Source: Nitrospira sp. (GTDB lineage Bacteria; Nitrospirota; Nitrospiria; Nitrospirales; Nitrospiraceae). From it: DNA of 32,447 bases. Location: assembly GCA_024330945.1 (NCBI GenBank), contig JANDJJ010000016.1:1-32447 (forward strand). The letters run 5' to 3'. Shown here piece by piece: positions 16,102-23,597 of the stretch; within the stretch, counting starts at the first letter, position 1, and each line of letters starts with the position of its first letter. The position numbers were made by a program, and so were the translations under genes. A model generated the notes under the pieces. That model saw nothing but the letters and a program-made list of their open reading frames with translations, was not told where the DNA came from and did no database searches.

Positions 16102-17520
16102 ATGGGCGACACCTCAAAACGAACGATGGAATTGCATTCTGAATTGCGATCGAGTCGGTCGATGGCCGAGAGCGACGGCGATTACGCCCAGCTTGCGGCG
16201 GATATCCTCAGTCGCGCGAAGGCCGGCGGAGCCACGGAGGCCGATGTCGTCGTGGCCGACGGTCAGACGTTGTCGGTGCAGGTGCGGGTGGGCGCCGTTG
16301 ACCGGCTGACCAAGGCCAGGGAAAAACGGTTGGGGTTGCGGGTGTTCATCGGCAAACGATCGGCGACGAGCTCGACCTCTGATTTTTCGAAAGAATCCCT
16401 CCAACGACTTGTCTCCGAAACCTGTACGCTCGCGAAAACGGTCGTCGAAGACCCGACGTCGGGTTTGCCGGGAGCGGACCAAATGGCGACGGACCGGCCG
16501 GATCTTGATCTCTACGACGGCACGGTTCTAAGCACAGAGAACCAGATCGAGTGGGCCAAACGAGGCGAGGCGGCCGCTTTTGCCGCCGACGAGCGCGTGA
16601 CGAACTCGGAAGGGGCAGAATTCGAATCGTCGTCGGGTCGAGTGGTATTGGCGAACAGCCACGGATTTCTCGGATCGTACGACGGCTCAAGCTTTTCCTT
16701 GTCTGTGTCGCCGATCGCGAGTGACGCGCGGACGGGCTCCATGCAGCGCGGCGTATGGTACGAAGTGCAACGAAAGTTCGCGCGACTGACGCCCGCCGAA
16801 TCGATCGGGCGGGAAGCCGCCAGGCGGGCGGTTCGGCGATTGGGTGCACGGCGGGTCGCGACCAAGCGCGTGCCGGTCGTGTTCGATCAAGAAACGGCCG
16901 GCAGTCTGTTGGCGAATCTGTGCAGCGCCGTCTCCGGCTACGGGTTGTACAAACGGGCGTCGTTTCTCTTGGATCAACTCGGCCGGACGATCGCATCCGA
17001 GCTGATCACGGTGTACGACGACGGTCGTATGGTCGGCGGCCTCGGGTCTCGACCCTTCGACGGAGAGGGAGTGGCGACCAGGAAAAACATGATCGTCGAG
17101 CGGGGCGTGCTGACCAGTTATCTGTTGGACACCTATTCGGGAAAGAAGATGGGGTTGCCTTCGACCGGCAATGCTTCCCGGAGCGTCGGCGAAAGCCCCT
17201 CGGTCGGGCCGACCAATTTTTATCTCGTGCCGGATACCAAAACGCCGGAGCAGATTATCGGATCGGTGAAAGAGGGGCTCTATTTGACCGAGCTGATCGG
17301 CTTCGGCATCAATATGGTGACAGGGGACTATTCACGAGGCGCCAGCGGGTTTTGGATTGAGAATGGGGAGTTGGCCTTTCCGGTCGAAGAAATCACCATT
17401 GCCGGCAATCTGAAACAGATGCTCAAGGATATCGAGATGGTCGGCAACGATCTCGTCTTTCGCGGACGAGTCGCCAGCCCGACGATCAAGATCGCCGAGA
17501 TGATGGTGGCGGGTAATTAA
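16102..17520 (+). CDS. tldE: TldE/PmbA, partner subunit of the TldD protease
   Basis: A 472-residue TldD/PmbA-family protein. It aligns in pattern with TldD (GLRVFIGKRSATSSTSDFS early, FDQETAGSLLANL in the middle, GFWIENGELAFPVEEITIAGNLKQML near the end) but lacks HExxxH, as expected for the non-catalytic partner TldE (PmbA). Together they form a heterodimeric protease with the active site in TldD. The pairing with tldD, 58 bases apart on one strand, supports this assignment. Which ATG is used is unclear: 16102, 16126 (residue 9) and 16162 (residue 21) are in frame and none has a good ribosome binding site. Confidence 0.92.
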   Translation: MGDTSKRTMELHSELRSSRSMAESDGDYAQLAADILSRAKAGGATEADVVVADGQTLSVQVRVGAVDRLTKAREKRLGLRVFIGKRSATSSTSDFSKESLQRLVSETCTLAKTVVEDPTSGLPGADQMATDRPDLDLYDGTVLSTENQIEWAKRGEAAAFAADERVTNSEGAEFESSSGRVVLANSHGFLGSYDGSSFSLSVSPIASDARTGSMQRGVWYEVQRKFARLTPAESIGREAARRAVRRLGARRVATKRVPVVFDQETAGSLLANLCSAVSGYGLYKRASFLLDQLGRTIASELITVYDDGRMVGGLGSRPFDGEGVATRKNMIVERGVLTSYLLDTYSGKKMGLPSTGNASRSVGESPSVGPTNFYLVPDTKTPEQIIGSVKEGLYLTELIGFGINMVTGDYSRGASGFWIENGELAFPVEEITIAGNLKQMLKDIEMVGNDLVFRGRVASPTIKIAEMMVAGN

Positions 17521-17628
17521 ACCCAAGCCGTACGTCTCCTTACAGATGATGGGTGCCTGTGCGTCTCATCTAGCCGTGTTTCTAAGAAAGACCAATCGCC
17601 TGATACCCATGGGTGAGGGAGGTGGACA

Positions 17629-18333
17629 ATGGTCGAATCAATCAGAGAAACCATGGTGCAGTATCCGAGCGGCAACGTCACGATGAAGGCATTTGTCGCC
17701 GCGCCTACGACGAAAGAAAGGCGGCCGGCCATCATCGTAATTCAGGAATGGTGGGGACTCACCGACCACATCAAGGATATCGCCAGACGATACGCCGCGG
17801 AAAGATACGTGGCGATCGCGCCGGATCTGTACTCGCGTTTGGGTTACGCGCTGACGACCGATCCCGGAGAAGCCGGTAAACTGATGAACAGTTTGAAGCA
17901 AGAGGACGGACTCAAAGACTTGAACGCCACCGTGGCGTATCTCAAGTCCGTTCCCGAAGTCGATGGCGCGCGAATCGGCGTGACCGGCTTTTGCATGGGG
18001 GGGTCCTATGCGCTCATGCTGCCTTGCGTTAATCCGGACGTCAAAGCGGCGGTACCGTTTTACGGCCAAGTTCCAAATCCGGACACGCCGCTCCAAAACC
18101 TATCGGCGCCGGTGTTGTATTTCTACGGCGAAGACGACGGCTGGATTACCAAGGCGGACGTGCAACGGTTGGCCGCGGCTTTGAAGAAATACAACAAGTC
18201 GGGCGAGATCAAGACCTATCCCGGAGCGCCGCACGCCTTTTTCCGGGATAACGATCCCTCCGTGTATCGGCCGGAAGCGGCGAAAGACGCTTGGGCAAGG
18301 ACAAAAGCCTTTTTTAAGCAGCACCTGGGTTGA
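17629..18333 (+). CDS. Dienelactone hydrolase family protein
   Basis: A 234-residue alpha/beta-hydrolase of the dienelactone hydrolase family. The nucleophile is a cysteine in the elbow G-F-C122-M-G-G. The likely acid is D169 or D170 (YGEDDGWI) and the base H202 (GAPHAFF), giving the family's Cys-Asp-His triad. The substrate is not predictable; the family is often found outside aromatic degradation, and no ring-cleavage genes lie near. No signal peptide is present, so it is cytoplasmic. A very strong ribosome binding site (GGGAGGTGG, about 4 bases upstream) fixes the start. A 10-base palindrome, ACCCATGGGT (17605-17614), lies just upstream. It follows tldE by 108 bases and may share its transcript. 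Confidence 0.88.
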   Translation: MVESIRETMVQYPSGNVTMKAFVAAPTTKERRPAIIVIQEWWGLTDHIKDIARRYAAERYVAIAPDLYSRLGYALTTDPGEAGKLMNSLKQEDGLKDLNATVAYLKSVPEVDGARIGVTGFCMGGSYALMLPCVNPDVKAAVPFYGQVPNPDTPLQNLSAPVLYFYGEDDGWITKADVQRLAAALKKYNKSGEIKTYPGAPHAFFRDNDPSVYRPEAAKDAWARTKAFFKQHLG

Positions 18334-18461
18334 TGCCGGATGTTGCGCGGGCTTGGGCGAGACGATCGTTTTTGCGACAAGGCGGGCGCGTCTGCGGGCA
18401 AAAGCGATCCCCCGGTCGAAATTTCGTCTGCTCCATTGTCCGAGGCTTTGAGCAAAGGTGA

Positions 18462-18908
18462 ATGATGCCATTGGATGCGGCCCTGGGCAAAAAAGTCCTT
18501 CAACTGATTACCTCACGATACGACGACCGACGCTGGAGAAAGCGAATCGAAAAGACACTGAGTCTTCCGCCGTCCGGCATGGCCGATCCCGTTCAGCGGC
18601 ACATCTTCCTGTATTTGAAACTCAGGCTGAAGGCATACAAATCCCGCCGGGCCGATCCCGACTCCTGGATCCTTGGCGGCTACGCGACAAAAGAAGTCAT
18701 CGATCGCGCGAAATTCCAGCCCCATCTCGTCGATCCCTCGATCCAGAAGGACGAAGTGGCGTTTCTCGGAACGGACCCGGGCGAGGAAGTCACCGAAGCC
18801 TGGTGGGACGACATGCTTGTCCAGTGGTTCGACGTGCCGGAAAAAGAAAAGCCGGATGATGAACCGGCGCCTGATTCGGGGGAGCGGATTTCTTCGACGA
18901 TACGGTAG
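18462..18908 (+). CDS. Conserved-looking hypothetical protein
   Basis: A 148-residue protein I do not recognise. It is highly charged, with a basic helical N-terminal half (SRYDDRRWRKRIEK, then a KLRLKAYKSRR stretch), a WILGGYATKEVI segment, and an acidic Trp-rich end (EAWWDDMLVQWFDV) followed by a disordered Pro/Glu/Asp tail. It has no signal peptide, membrane helix, Cys pair or catalytic motif. AAGGTGA directly before the double ATG serves as ribosome binding site. It lies 128 bases after the dienelactone hydrolase and ends convergently with the uracil-DNA glycosylase gene. Codon use looks like that of its neighbours, so it is likely real. Confidence 0.65.
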   Translation: MMPLDAALGKKVLQLITSRYDDRRWRKRIEKTLSLPPSGMADPVQRHIFLYLKLRLKAYKSRRADPDSWILGGYATKEVIDRAKFQPHLVDPSIQKDEVAFLGTDPGEEVTEAWWDDMLVQWFDVPEKEKPDDEPAPDSGERISSTIR

Positions 18909-18941
18909 GTGGATGATCGCACGGTCGGTTCAGGGGCCGTT

Positions 18942-19595
18942 TCAGCCGAACAAGTCCATCTGCGACGGTTTGGGGGATTCGATCTGGAGGGCCGGTACGG
19001 TTGTGGGAGCGCCGGGTGTTTGGTTTGTCGCTTTGGTGTGTTTGTCGAGAAATTCCTTCAGTTTTTTGAAATCCTCCTTGAGCGGCGCCAGCAGGTTGCC
19101 TTGGTGCAGGGCCGCGGCCGGATGCAAGAGAGGAAACAACACGAAGTCTTTCAGGTAAAAGGCCTGTGCTTTGACCTTGGTAATGCCGACCTTGCGTCCC
19201 AGTAAGGTTTGAGTGGCCCAGTTGCCGAGCGAGCAGACCAGTTGCGGACGAATCAGTTGAATTTGTCGGAGCAGGAACGGTTTGCACGTGTCCACTTCAT
19301 CCGCCTCCGGGTCTCGGTTGTTCGGGGGGCGGCATTTGATGACGTTGGCGATGTAGATCTGATCGCGTGACAATCCGGCCGAGGCGAGCAAATCGTTCAA
19401 CAGTTTTCCCGCTGCGCCGACAAACGGCTCACCCTGCTGATCTTCATGGAAGCCCGGCGCTTCGCCCACGAACATAATGCGGGCCTGTGGGTTGCCCACG
19501 CCGAAGACGACTTGTGTGCGCCCCAGCTTGGCCAGCTTGCATCGCTGACAGTTGACGAGGGATTGTGCAAGCTCCTGGAGCGGTGTCGTCATCAT
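18942..19595 (-). CDS. Family 4 uracil-DNA glycosylase (4Fe-4S)
   Basis: A 217-residue DNA repair enzyme that removes uracil arising from cytosine deamination. Family 4 marks: C16-x2-C19 plus KCRPP and VDTCKPF cysteines that ligate a 4Fe-4S cluster, motif GEAPGFHEDQQGEPFVG binding uracil, and the HPAAAL catalytic-loop motif. The C-terminus ends QMDLFG, similar to a short sliding-clamp-binding peptide (Q-x-[hydrophobic]-x-[hydrophobic]-F), which is inference. The open frame starts at a TTG at 19649, but that TTG is part of a TTGACA -35 box. The ATG pair at 19595/19592 is therefore the true start. Confidence 0.93.
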   Translation of the reverse strand: MMTTPLQELAQSLVNCQRCKLAKLGRTQVVFGVGNPQARIMFVGEAPGFHEDQQGEPFVGAAGKLLNDLLASAGLSRDQIYIANVIKCRPPNNRDPEADEVDTCKPFLLRQIQLIRPQLVCSLGNWATQTLLGRKVGITKVKAQAFYLKDFVLFPLLHPAAALHQGNLLAPLKEDFKKLKEFLDKHTKATNQTPGAPTTVPALQIESPKPSQMDLFG

Positions 19596-19620
19596 GCGAC
19601 GGGTGTAAAAAAGATGGGCC

Positions 19621-19649
19621 ATCTTAGAAAGGCCTGCCGGCAATGTCAA
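19621..19649 (-). promoter_or_regulatory. Sigma70-type promoter of the uracil-DNA glycosylase gene
   Basis: On the minus strand: perfect TTGACA (19644-19649), 17 bases, TAAGAT (19621-19626). Transcription would begin near 19614, about 20 bases before the ATG, which rules out an upstream TTG start. Confidence 0.65.
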
Positions 19650-19684
19650 TCGCGGCTCATAACCGGATGAAAAACGTTGGTCGT

Positions 19685-21007
19685 TCAGCCTGCAATCCGG
19701 CTACGAATGATGTCCGCGCAACGTCGCGCGCTGGTGATGGCGCTTTCAACGTTGGCCGGCCATCCGGTGTCCGTCCATGGGCCGGCGAGGAGAAGATTGG
19801 GCAGGGGGCTTTGCTGAAGCGGCCTGCGCAATGTCGCGCCTGGTCGGAGCGACAGTGCGGCTTGGTTGTTGCGATGGACAATGCCGGATCGATCATGATG
19901 CGGCGCGCTGTCGGGGAAAATCCGTCGGAGTTCCTTGTAGCCGAGGCGAAGCAGGCTGTCGTCGGCGGACTCCGTCAAGAGCGAATGGCCGATCATTGAA
20001 AGCCGATACGTCGTTTCATTCGGTCCCGATGGCGCAACGACCAGGGAATAAAACGGCTCTCCGCCCAGCAAAACCAATCGGGGAAACGGAGCGGTCGATG
20101 GTCGTCGAAGCTCCACCATGACTTCGGGAAGCGGTTCCAACTCGGCGAGCTGCGCGAAATAGGCGTAGCGCGCAAGAAGTTGTTCCGGCAGCAAGGCGAG
20201 CAGTTTTCGATGAGGAAGAGCGGCGATGTACCACTGGGCGCGAAGAGAGCCGCCGTCGTGGAGCCGGACTTCTTCAATATTGTTCGATCCGATTCGAAGC
20301 TGTGGGGGTTCTGTTTGGGGCAGGACGCGAACTCCCTGCCGTTCCAAGGCGTGCCGCATCGGACTGATCAACCGATCACCGATGGATCCATCGCGATATG
20401 TGAGAGAAGCGTCCCTAGCCTTTCCGAGAAACAGAACCGACAATTGCCGAGTGAAAACGGAGCCGGAAAGACGTTCAAGACCGTTGCCGGTCAACCACAG
20501 ACTGAGCGGGCTCCAGATGTATGTTCGGCTTTCCGAGCTCTGTCCGATCGACGCCAGCCATTCATTTGCGGTTCGATTGTCCAAATCGGCCGGGAGCGAT
20601 TCCGCTCCCTCCCAGATTCGTTCCAGATGGGCGAGCAATCGCCGGCGGTCACGCCGGGGGAGGCCCTCAAAACGAGACAGACCGGCGATCCACTGGAAAA
20701 TTCCGGGAAGGCGAGCGGGAGAATAGGCGGCGGTTTGTCCATCGGGCAGGCGAAATTCGAGAGGAATGGCTCTGTCCACCCGCAAGGCGGTGTCGTCTTT
20801 GAGCGGACGAATCGCCCGTGATGTTTCCCCGTGTCCTCCGAATGTCATCGGCATGACGTCGTTTTTGTCGGTCTTGTAGCCGTCTTCCCAGTTGAGGAAG
20901 TCCAGCAGAGTGACTCGGTGATTTTCTTCGGTCAGGAAGGAGGCCGCCGCCAATCCGGTCAGGCCTGCGCCTAAAATGAGGACGGTTTGAGAAGCTCCGG
21001 CGATCAC
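19685..21007 (-). CDS. hpnE: Hydroxysqualene dehydroxylase HpnE
   Basis: A 440-residue FAD-dependent amine-oxidase/phytoene-desaturase-like protein. The N-terminal dinucleotide-binding motif is G13-A-G15-L-T-G18, followed by an acidic strand end. The C-terminus has the second FAD motif (LLLAGPWTDTGWPANVESAITSA). Family and position after hpnD identify it as HpnE, which reduces hydroxysqualene to squalene in the HpnCDE route to hopanoids. The frame extends back to ATG 21031, but GTG 21007 overlaps the hpnD stop by four bases (GTGA), the usual sign of translational coupling, and places the Rossmann motif at the usual distance. The preceding residues have no family counterpart. Confidence 0.88.
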   Translation of the reverse strand: MIAGASQTVLILGAGLTGLAAASFLTEENHRVTLLDFLNWEDGYKTDKNDVMPMTFGGHGETSRAIRPLKDDTALRVDRAIPLEFRLPDGQTAAYSPARLPGIFQWIAGLSRFEGLPRRDRRRLLAHLERIWEGAESLPADLDNRTANEWLASIGQSSESRTYIWSPLSLWLTGNGLERLSGSVFTRQLSVLFLGKARDASLTYRDGSIGDRLISPMRHALERQGVRVLPQTEPPQLRIGSNNIEEVRLHDGGSLRAQWYIAALPHRKLLALLPEQLLARYAYFAQLAELEPLPEVMVELRRPSTAPFPRLVLLGGEPFYSLVVAPSGPNETTYRLSMIGHSLLTESADDSLLRLGYKELRRIFPDSAPHHDRSGIVHRNNQAALSLRPGATLRRPLQQSPLPNLLLAGPWTDTGWPANVESAITSARRCADIIRSRIAG

Positions 21008-21867
21008 GAAAATCGGGAGCCGCGAGCCCACACGCCGAACGCCACCGCAAGCCGGTGAGGGGTGGACAGGGTGACGCGAGGGCCGAATACTTGGTAATCG
21101 GTCCGCTCGATCTTGCCGAGGATGCGGCTGTAAATGGCGCGCATGATCTCCGCCACGACGAGGGCGCGGCGTTCGGACGGGGTCAGCGCTGTGAAGGCGG
21201 AACGGGCTTTTTCATAGTAATGGCGGGCTCGGGCCGCTTCTTTTTTCATGAGAGTCTTGAATTCCGGAGTGTGGGTTTTTTTCAAGACAGTCCGTTCCGG
21301 ACAGTTGCAGGCCTGGAGGTCGTCGAGAGGAAGATAGATGCGATTGTCGTCCGCGTCAACGCCGACGTCGCGCAGGATATTGGTCAGTTGAAAAGCCATG
21401 CCGAGGGCGACGGCATAATCCTGCGCCCGGGGCGACGTGACACCGAAGATGTGAAGGCAAATGAGCCCCACAACGGACGCTACCCGATAGCAATAAAGGG
21501 ACAGTTCGTCGAACGTGGCGTACCGGTTGTTCAAGAGATCCATTTCGACGCCCTTGATCAGTTCTTCAAAATAAACTTTGGGGATCGAAAAGGTCTTAAT
21601 ATGGCGCGCGAGGCTGACGGCAATCGGCGAAACGGGAGTGCCGCCGTAGACGGCGTCGAGTTCGGCCCGCCATTGTCGCAGCGCTTCCTTGGGGTCGCTC
21701 CCCGCCGGCGGTTCATCGACCGCGCTGTCCACCGCTTTGCAGAACGCGTAGACGGTATGCATGGCGTTGCGGGAGGCCTTGGGCAGGAAAAGAAACGAGT
21801 AATAAAAGTTGCTGCCGCTTTTCTTGGTATAAGCGGCGCAGTACGCCTGTGCTTCGTCGACGGTCAT
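21004..21867 (-). CDS. hpnD: Presqualene diphosphate synthase HpnD
   Basis: A 287-residue squalene/phytoene synthase-family enzyme. It condenses two farnesyl diphosphates to presqualene diphosphate, the first step of the HpnD-HpnC-HpnE squalene route. Both metal-binding motifs are present: D47-S-A-V-D51 and D167-V-G-V-D171 (in NILRDVGVDADDNR.YLP). The KSGSNFYYSFLFLP opening is typical of HpnD. Starting at ATG 21867 gives a 4-base ATGA overlap with the upstream HAD gene; ATG 21876 would overlap by 13 bases. It is followed by hpnE with a GTGA overlap. No hpnC-like gene is seen in this window. Confidence 0.93.
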   Translation of the reverse strand: MTVDEAQAYCAAYTKKSGSNFYYSFLFLPKASRNAMHTVYAFCKAVDSAVDEPPAGSDPKEALRQWRAELDAVYGGTPVSPIAVSLARHIKTFSIPKVYFEELIKGVEMDLLNNRYATFDELSLYCYRVASVVGLICLHIFGVTSPRAQDYAVALGMAFQLTNILRDVGVDADDNRIYLPLDDLQACNCPERTVLKKTHTPEFKTLMKKEAARARHYYEKARSAFTALTPSERRALVVAEIMRAIYSRILGKIERTDYQVFGPRVTLSTPHRLAVAFGVWARGSRFS

Positions 21868-22547
21868 GCAGGCCATAGACGGGCTTTCATCTCCGCCAAT
21901 TTGATCCCGTGCAAGCTGGGGGTGACGGCGTCGGCTTCCCCTAGGTCTTGAACGGTGTGGGTATTGGTCACGGCCAATACTTTCATTCCCGCGGATTTGG
22001 CCGCCCTGATCCCGGGCAGAGAGTCTTCGATGACCAGACAGGCATCGGCCGTCAGCCGGGCGTCAGGCTGTTCTTGATTCAATCCAGCCAACGCATGCAG
22101 AAACGGCTCGGAATCCGGCTTGCTTTTCAAGACGTCCTCCGCGCTGGTGATATGACAAAAGGCTTTTCGGATGCCGGCTTGTTCCAACACCAGTTCTATT
22201 TCCGCCCGCAACGCGCCGGAGGCGATCGCCACCGGATAAGATGACGCGGCTTCTTCGACGAACTCTCTGACGCCGGGAAAAATGACGAGATGGTCGCGGA
22301 TGGAAGCCAGATAAGCTCGGGCTTTTTCTCGCATCAAGTCGCGTGCGAGCGGCTCCGTAACCGGTATTCGATTCGCGCGCAGCGCCTCCACAACGCAGCC
22401 GTGATCGTCGAAGCCGAGGTAGTTGGCATAGTAGTCCGGTTCGGTCAAAGTTACGCCGACCGTCGCGAGCGTGCGTCGCAGCGCCTCGAAGTGAAGGGGT
22501 TCGGTGTCGGCAATGACTCCGTCGAAATCAAAAATCACGGCGCGCAT
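21864..22547 (-). CDS. HAD-superfamily phosphatase, beta-phosphoglucomutase-like
   Basis: A 227-residue HAD hydrolase. Motif I is D7-F-D9-G (nucleophile and acid/base Asp). A helical cap follows (residues ~17-85), then motif II (ASGA), motif III Lys (KSKPDSEPF) and motif IV (VIEDSLPGI). This is the subfamily of phosphoglycolate phosphatase and beta-phosphoglucomutase; it acts on small phosphates, and the substrate cannot be told from sequence. It is the first gene of a three-gene unit with ATGA and GTGA overlaps into hpnD and hpnE. A role with prenyl phosphates or diphosphates is therefore conceivable, but housekeeping phosphatase activity is equally possible. Its promoter is an extended -10 at 22596-22604. 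Confidence 0.88.
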   Translation of the reverse strand: MRAVIFDFDGVIADTEPLHFEALRRTLATVGVTLTEPDYYANYLGFDDHGCVVEALRANRIPVTEPLARDLMREKARAYLASIRDHLVIFPGVREFVEEAASSYPVAIASGALRAEIELVLEQAGIRKAFCHITSAEDVLKSKPDSEPFLHALAGLNQEQPDARLTADACLVIEDSLPGIRAAKSAGMKVLAVTNTHTVQDLGEADAVTPSLHGIKLAEMKARLWPA

Positions 22548-22595
22548 GGGCTGTTCGCTGTTCCAGGCTGTGAGAAGGGATGTCGAGCGCGCGGC

Positions 22596-22604
22596 ATTAT
22601 AACA
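22596..22604 (-). promoter_or_regulatory. Extended -10 promoter of the HAD-hpnD-hpnE operon
   Basis: On the minus strand: TGTTATAAT, a perfect TATAAT with the TG extension. No -35 match is visible, as is common for extended -10 promoters. The ATG of the HAD gene is 48 bases downstream. Confidence 0.6.
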
Positions 22605-22681
22605 CAGAGGTCGGCGGCATGGAGGCCGTGCCGTTCTCTTCCGCGTCGTCGGGTATGAACTCCCGGTTTCCGAATAGAGGA

Positions 22682-23476
22682 TCAGGGTTTGGCCCGAAGC
22701 TGTTTTTCTTGGAGCCAGCCGGTTGTGCCGTAGTCGCTTCGAACGTAGTACACCCAGCCGCTGTCCTGCAATTCCCCGTCGAGGATCGTGAAGACGGTTC
22801 CAGGAGGAACGGCCGGACCTCGCGTTGTTCCTGCCGCGTCGCGCGTCAGTGCGACCTTTTCACGCGGAGCACCGGGATTCGGCAACAGCGCGACCCGTTG
22901 GCCCTCTTCAAAGAGAGGAGGAGGGGAATCCGTGGCCGATGGTACGGCTTCGACGGCCGACGGTGCGGTCGCCCCATTGGGTTGAGTAGTCGGGGCGGGC
23001 ACCGGCGAGAGATTCGTCTCAGGCGAAGCCGGTGATGACGAGGCTGGGTCGGCCGTCTCAACCGGCCGGTCACTCACCGATGGCACGGTCGATCCCGTTG
23101 GCGGGGTCGATGGAATAGGTGCGGCGCTTTGGCCGGCAGCCGGTGAAGCCGGTTTTCTTGCAATCGGCGGCGCGGGCTCCGGCGTGTCGTTGAGAAACGG
23201 TCCGACGACGTCCATGACAAGGTCCGGTTCCATCGCAACGTAGGCGCCGCCGCCGATCAAGACCAGCAGGAGAACCCAAATCAGAGGACTTTTCCCTGGT
23301 TTTGGGGGCGGGGTTTTCAATGGCGAGGGCGAGCGAATGTTCGACGTTTGCTCCAACTCTTCTTCCGTAAACTCCAAGTCCGGTTCCGGCTGACGTGCGA
23401 AAAAGAGGCTCCAGGTCGGCAGGTCGCCGGGTATGGCGGGTATGGCGAGTATGGATGGACCGTCGGTCGCAAACAT
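22682..23476 (-). CDS. Single-pass membrane protein with C-terminal SH3-like domain
   Basis: A 264-residue protein. Residues 1-63 are cytoplasmic and include an acidic stretch (EFTEEELEQ). Residues ~64-82 form one membrane helix. A Pro/Ala/Thr/Ser-rich periplasmic linker spans ~95-190. The last ~70 residues look like a bacterial SH3 domain (EEGQRVALLPNPG, PPGTVFTILDGELQDSGWVYYVRSDYGTTGWLQEKQL), a fold that often binds peptidoglycan. Architecture suggests a periplasmic sensor or cell-wall binder; no enzymatic domain is present. AGGAGG lies 6 bases before the second of two adjacent ATGs (23476), which is chosen over 23479. Near the N-terminus a short imperfect tandem repeat encodes AIPAIPG. Confidence 0.75.
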   Translation of the reverse strand: MFATDGPSILAIPAIPGDLPTWSLFFARQPEPDLEFTEEELEQTSNIRSPSPLKTPPPKPGKSPLIWVLLLVLIGGGAYVAMEPDLVMDVVGPFLNDTPEPAPPIARKPASPAAGQSAAPIPSTPPTGSTVPSVSDRPVETADPASSSPASPETNLSPVPAPTTQPNGATAPSAVEAVPSATDSPPPLFEEGQRVALLPNPGAPREKVALTRDAAGTTRGPAVPPGTVFTILDGELQDSGWVYYVRSDYGTTGWLQEKQLRAKP

Positions 23477-23524
23477 CATAGACCTCCTCTCGCGGAATAC
23501 TCAGCAAAGAAGAACATGAGGGTG

Positions 23525-23553
23525 TACTTATCACCAAGCTGTCGAGGTGTCAA
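23525..23553 (-). promoter_or_regulatory. Candidate promoter of the SH3-domain protein gene
   Basis: On the minus strand: perfect TTGACA (23548-23553), then a poor TAAGTA at 17 bases, or GATAAG at 15 bases. It lies between the nrdJ stop and the SH3 gene, indicating that the SH3 gene need not depend on nrdJ transcription. Confidence 0.4.
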
Positions 23554-23597
23554 TTTTGCACGGAATTTCAGCGGAGTGGAAATGCAAATCGTTGACG

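Noticed and set aside
17605..17614. Palindrome ACCCATGGGT before the dienelactone hydrolase as operator
   Set aside because: Only 10 bases, single occurrence, overlapping the run-up to the ribosome binding site; chance is a good explanation.
19596..19649. Longer TTG-initiated form of the uracil-DNA glycosylase
   Set aside because: The TTG is the first half of a perfect TTGACA -35 box with a 17-base spacer to TAAGAT, so the codon is not transcribed from this promoter.
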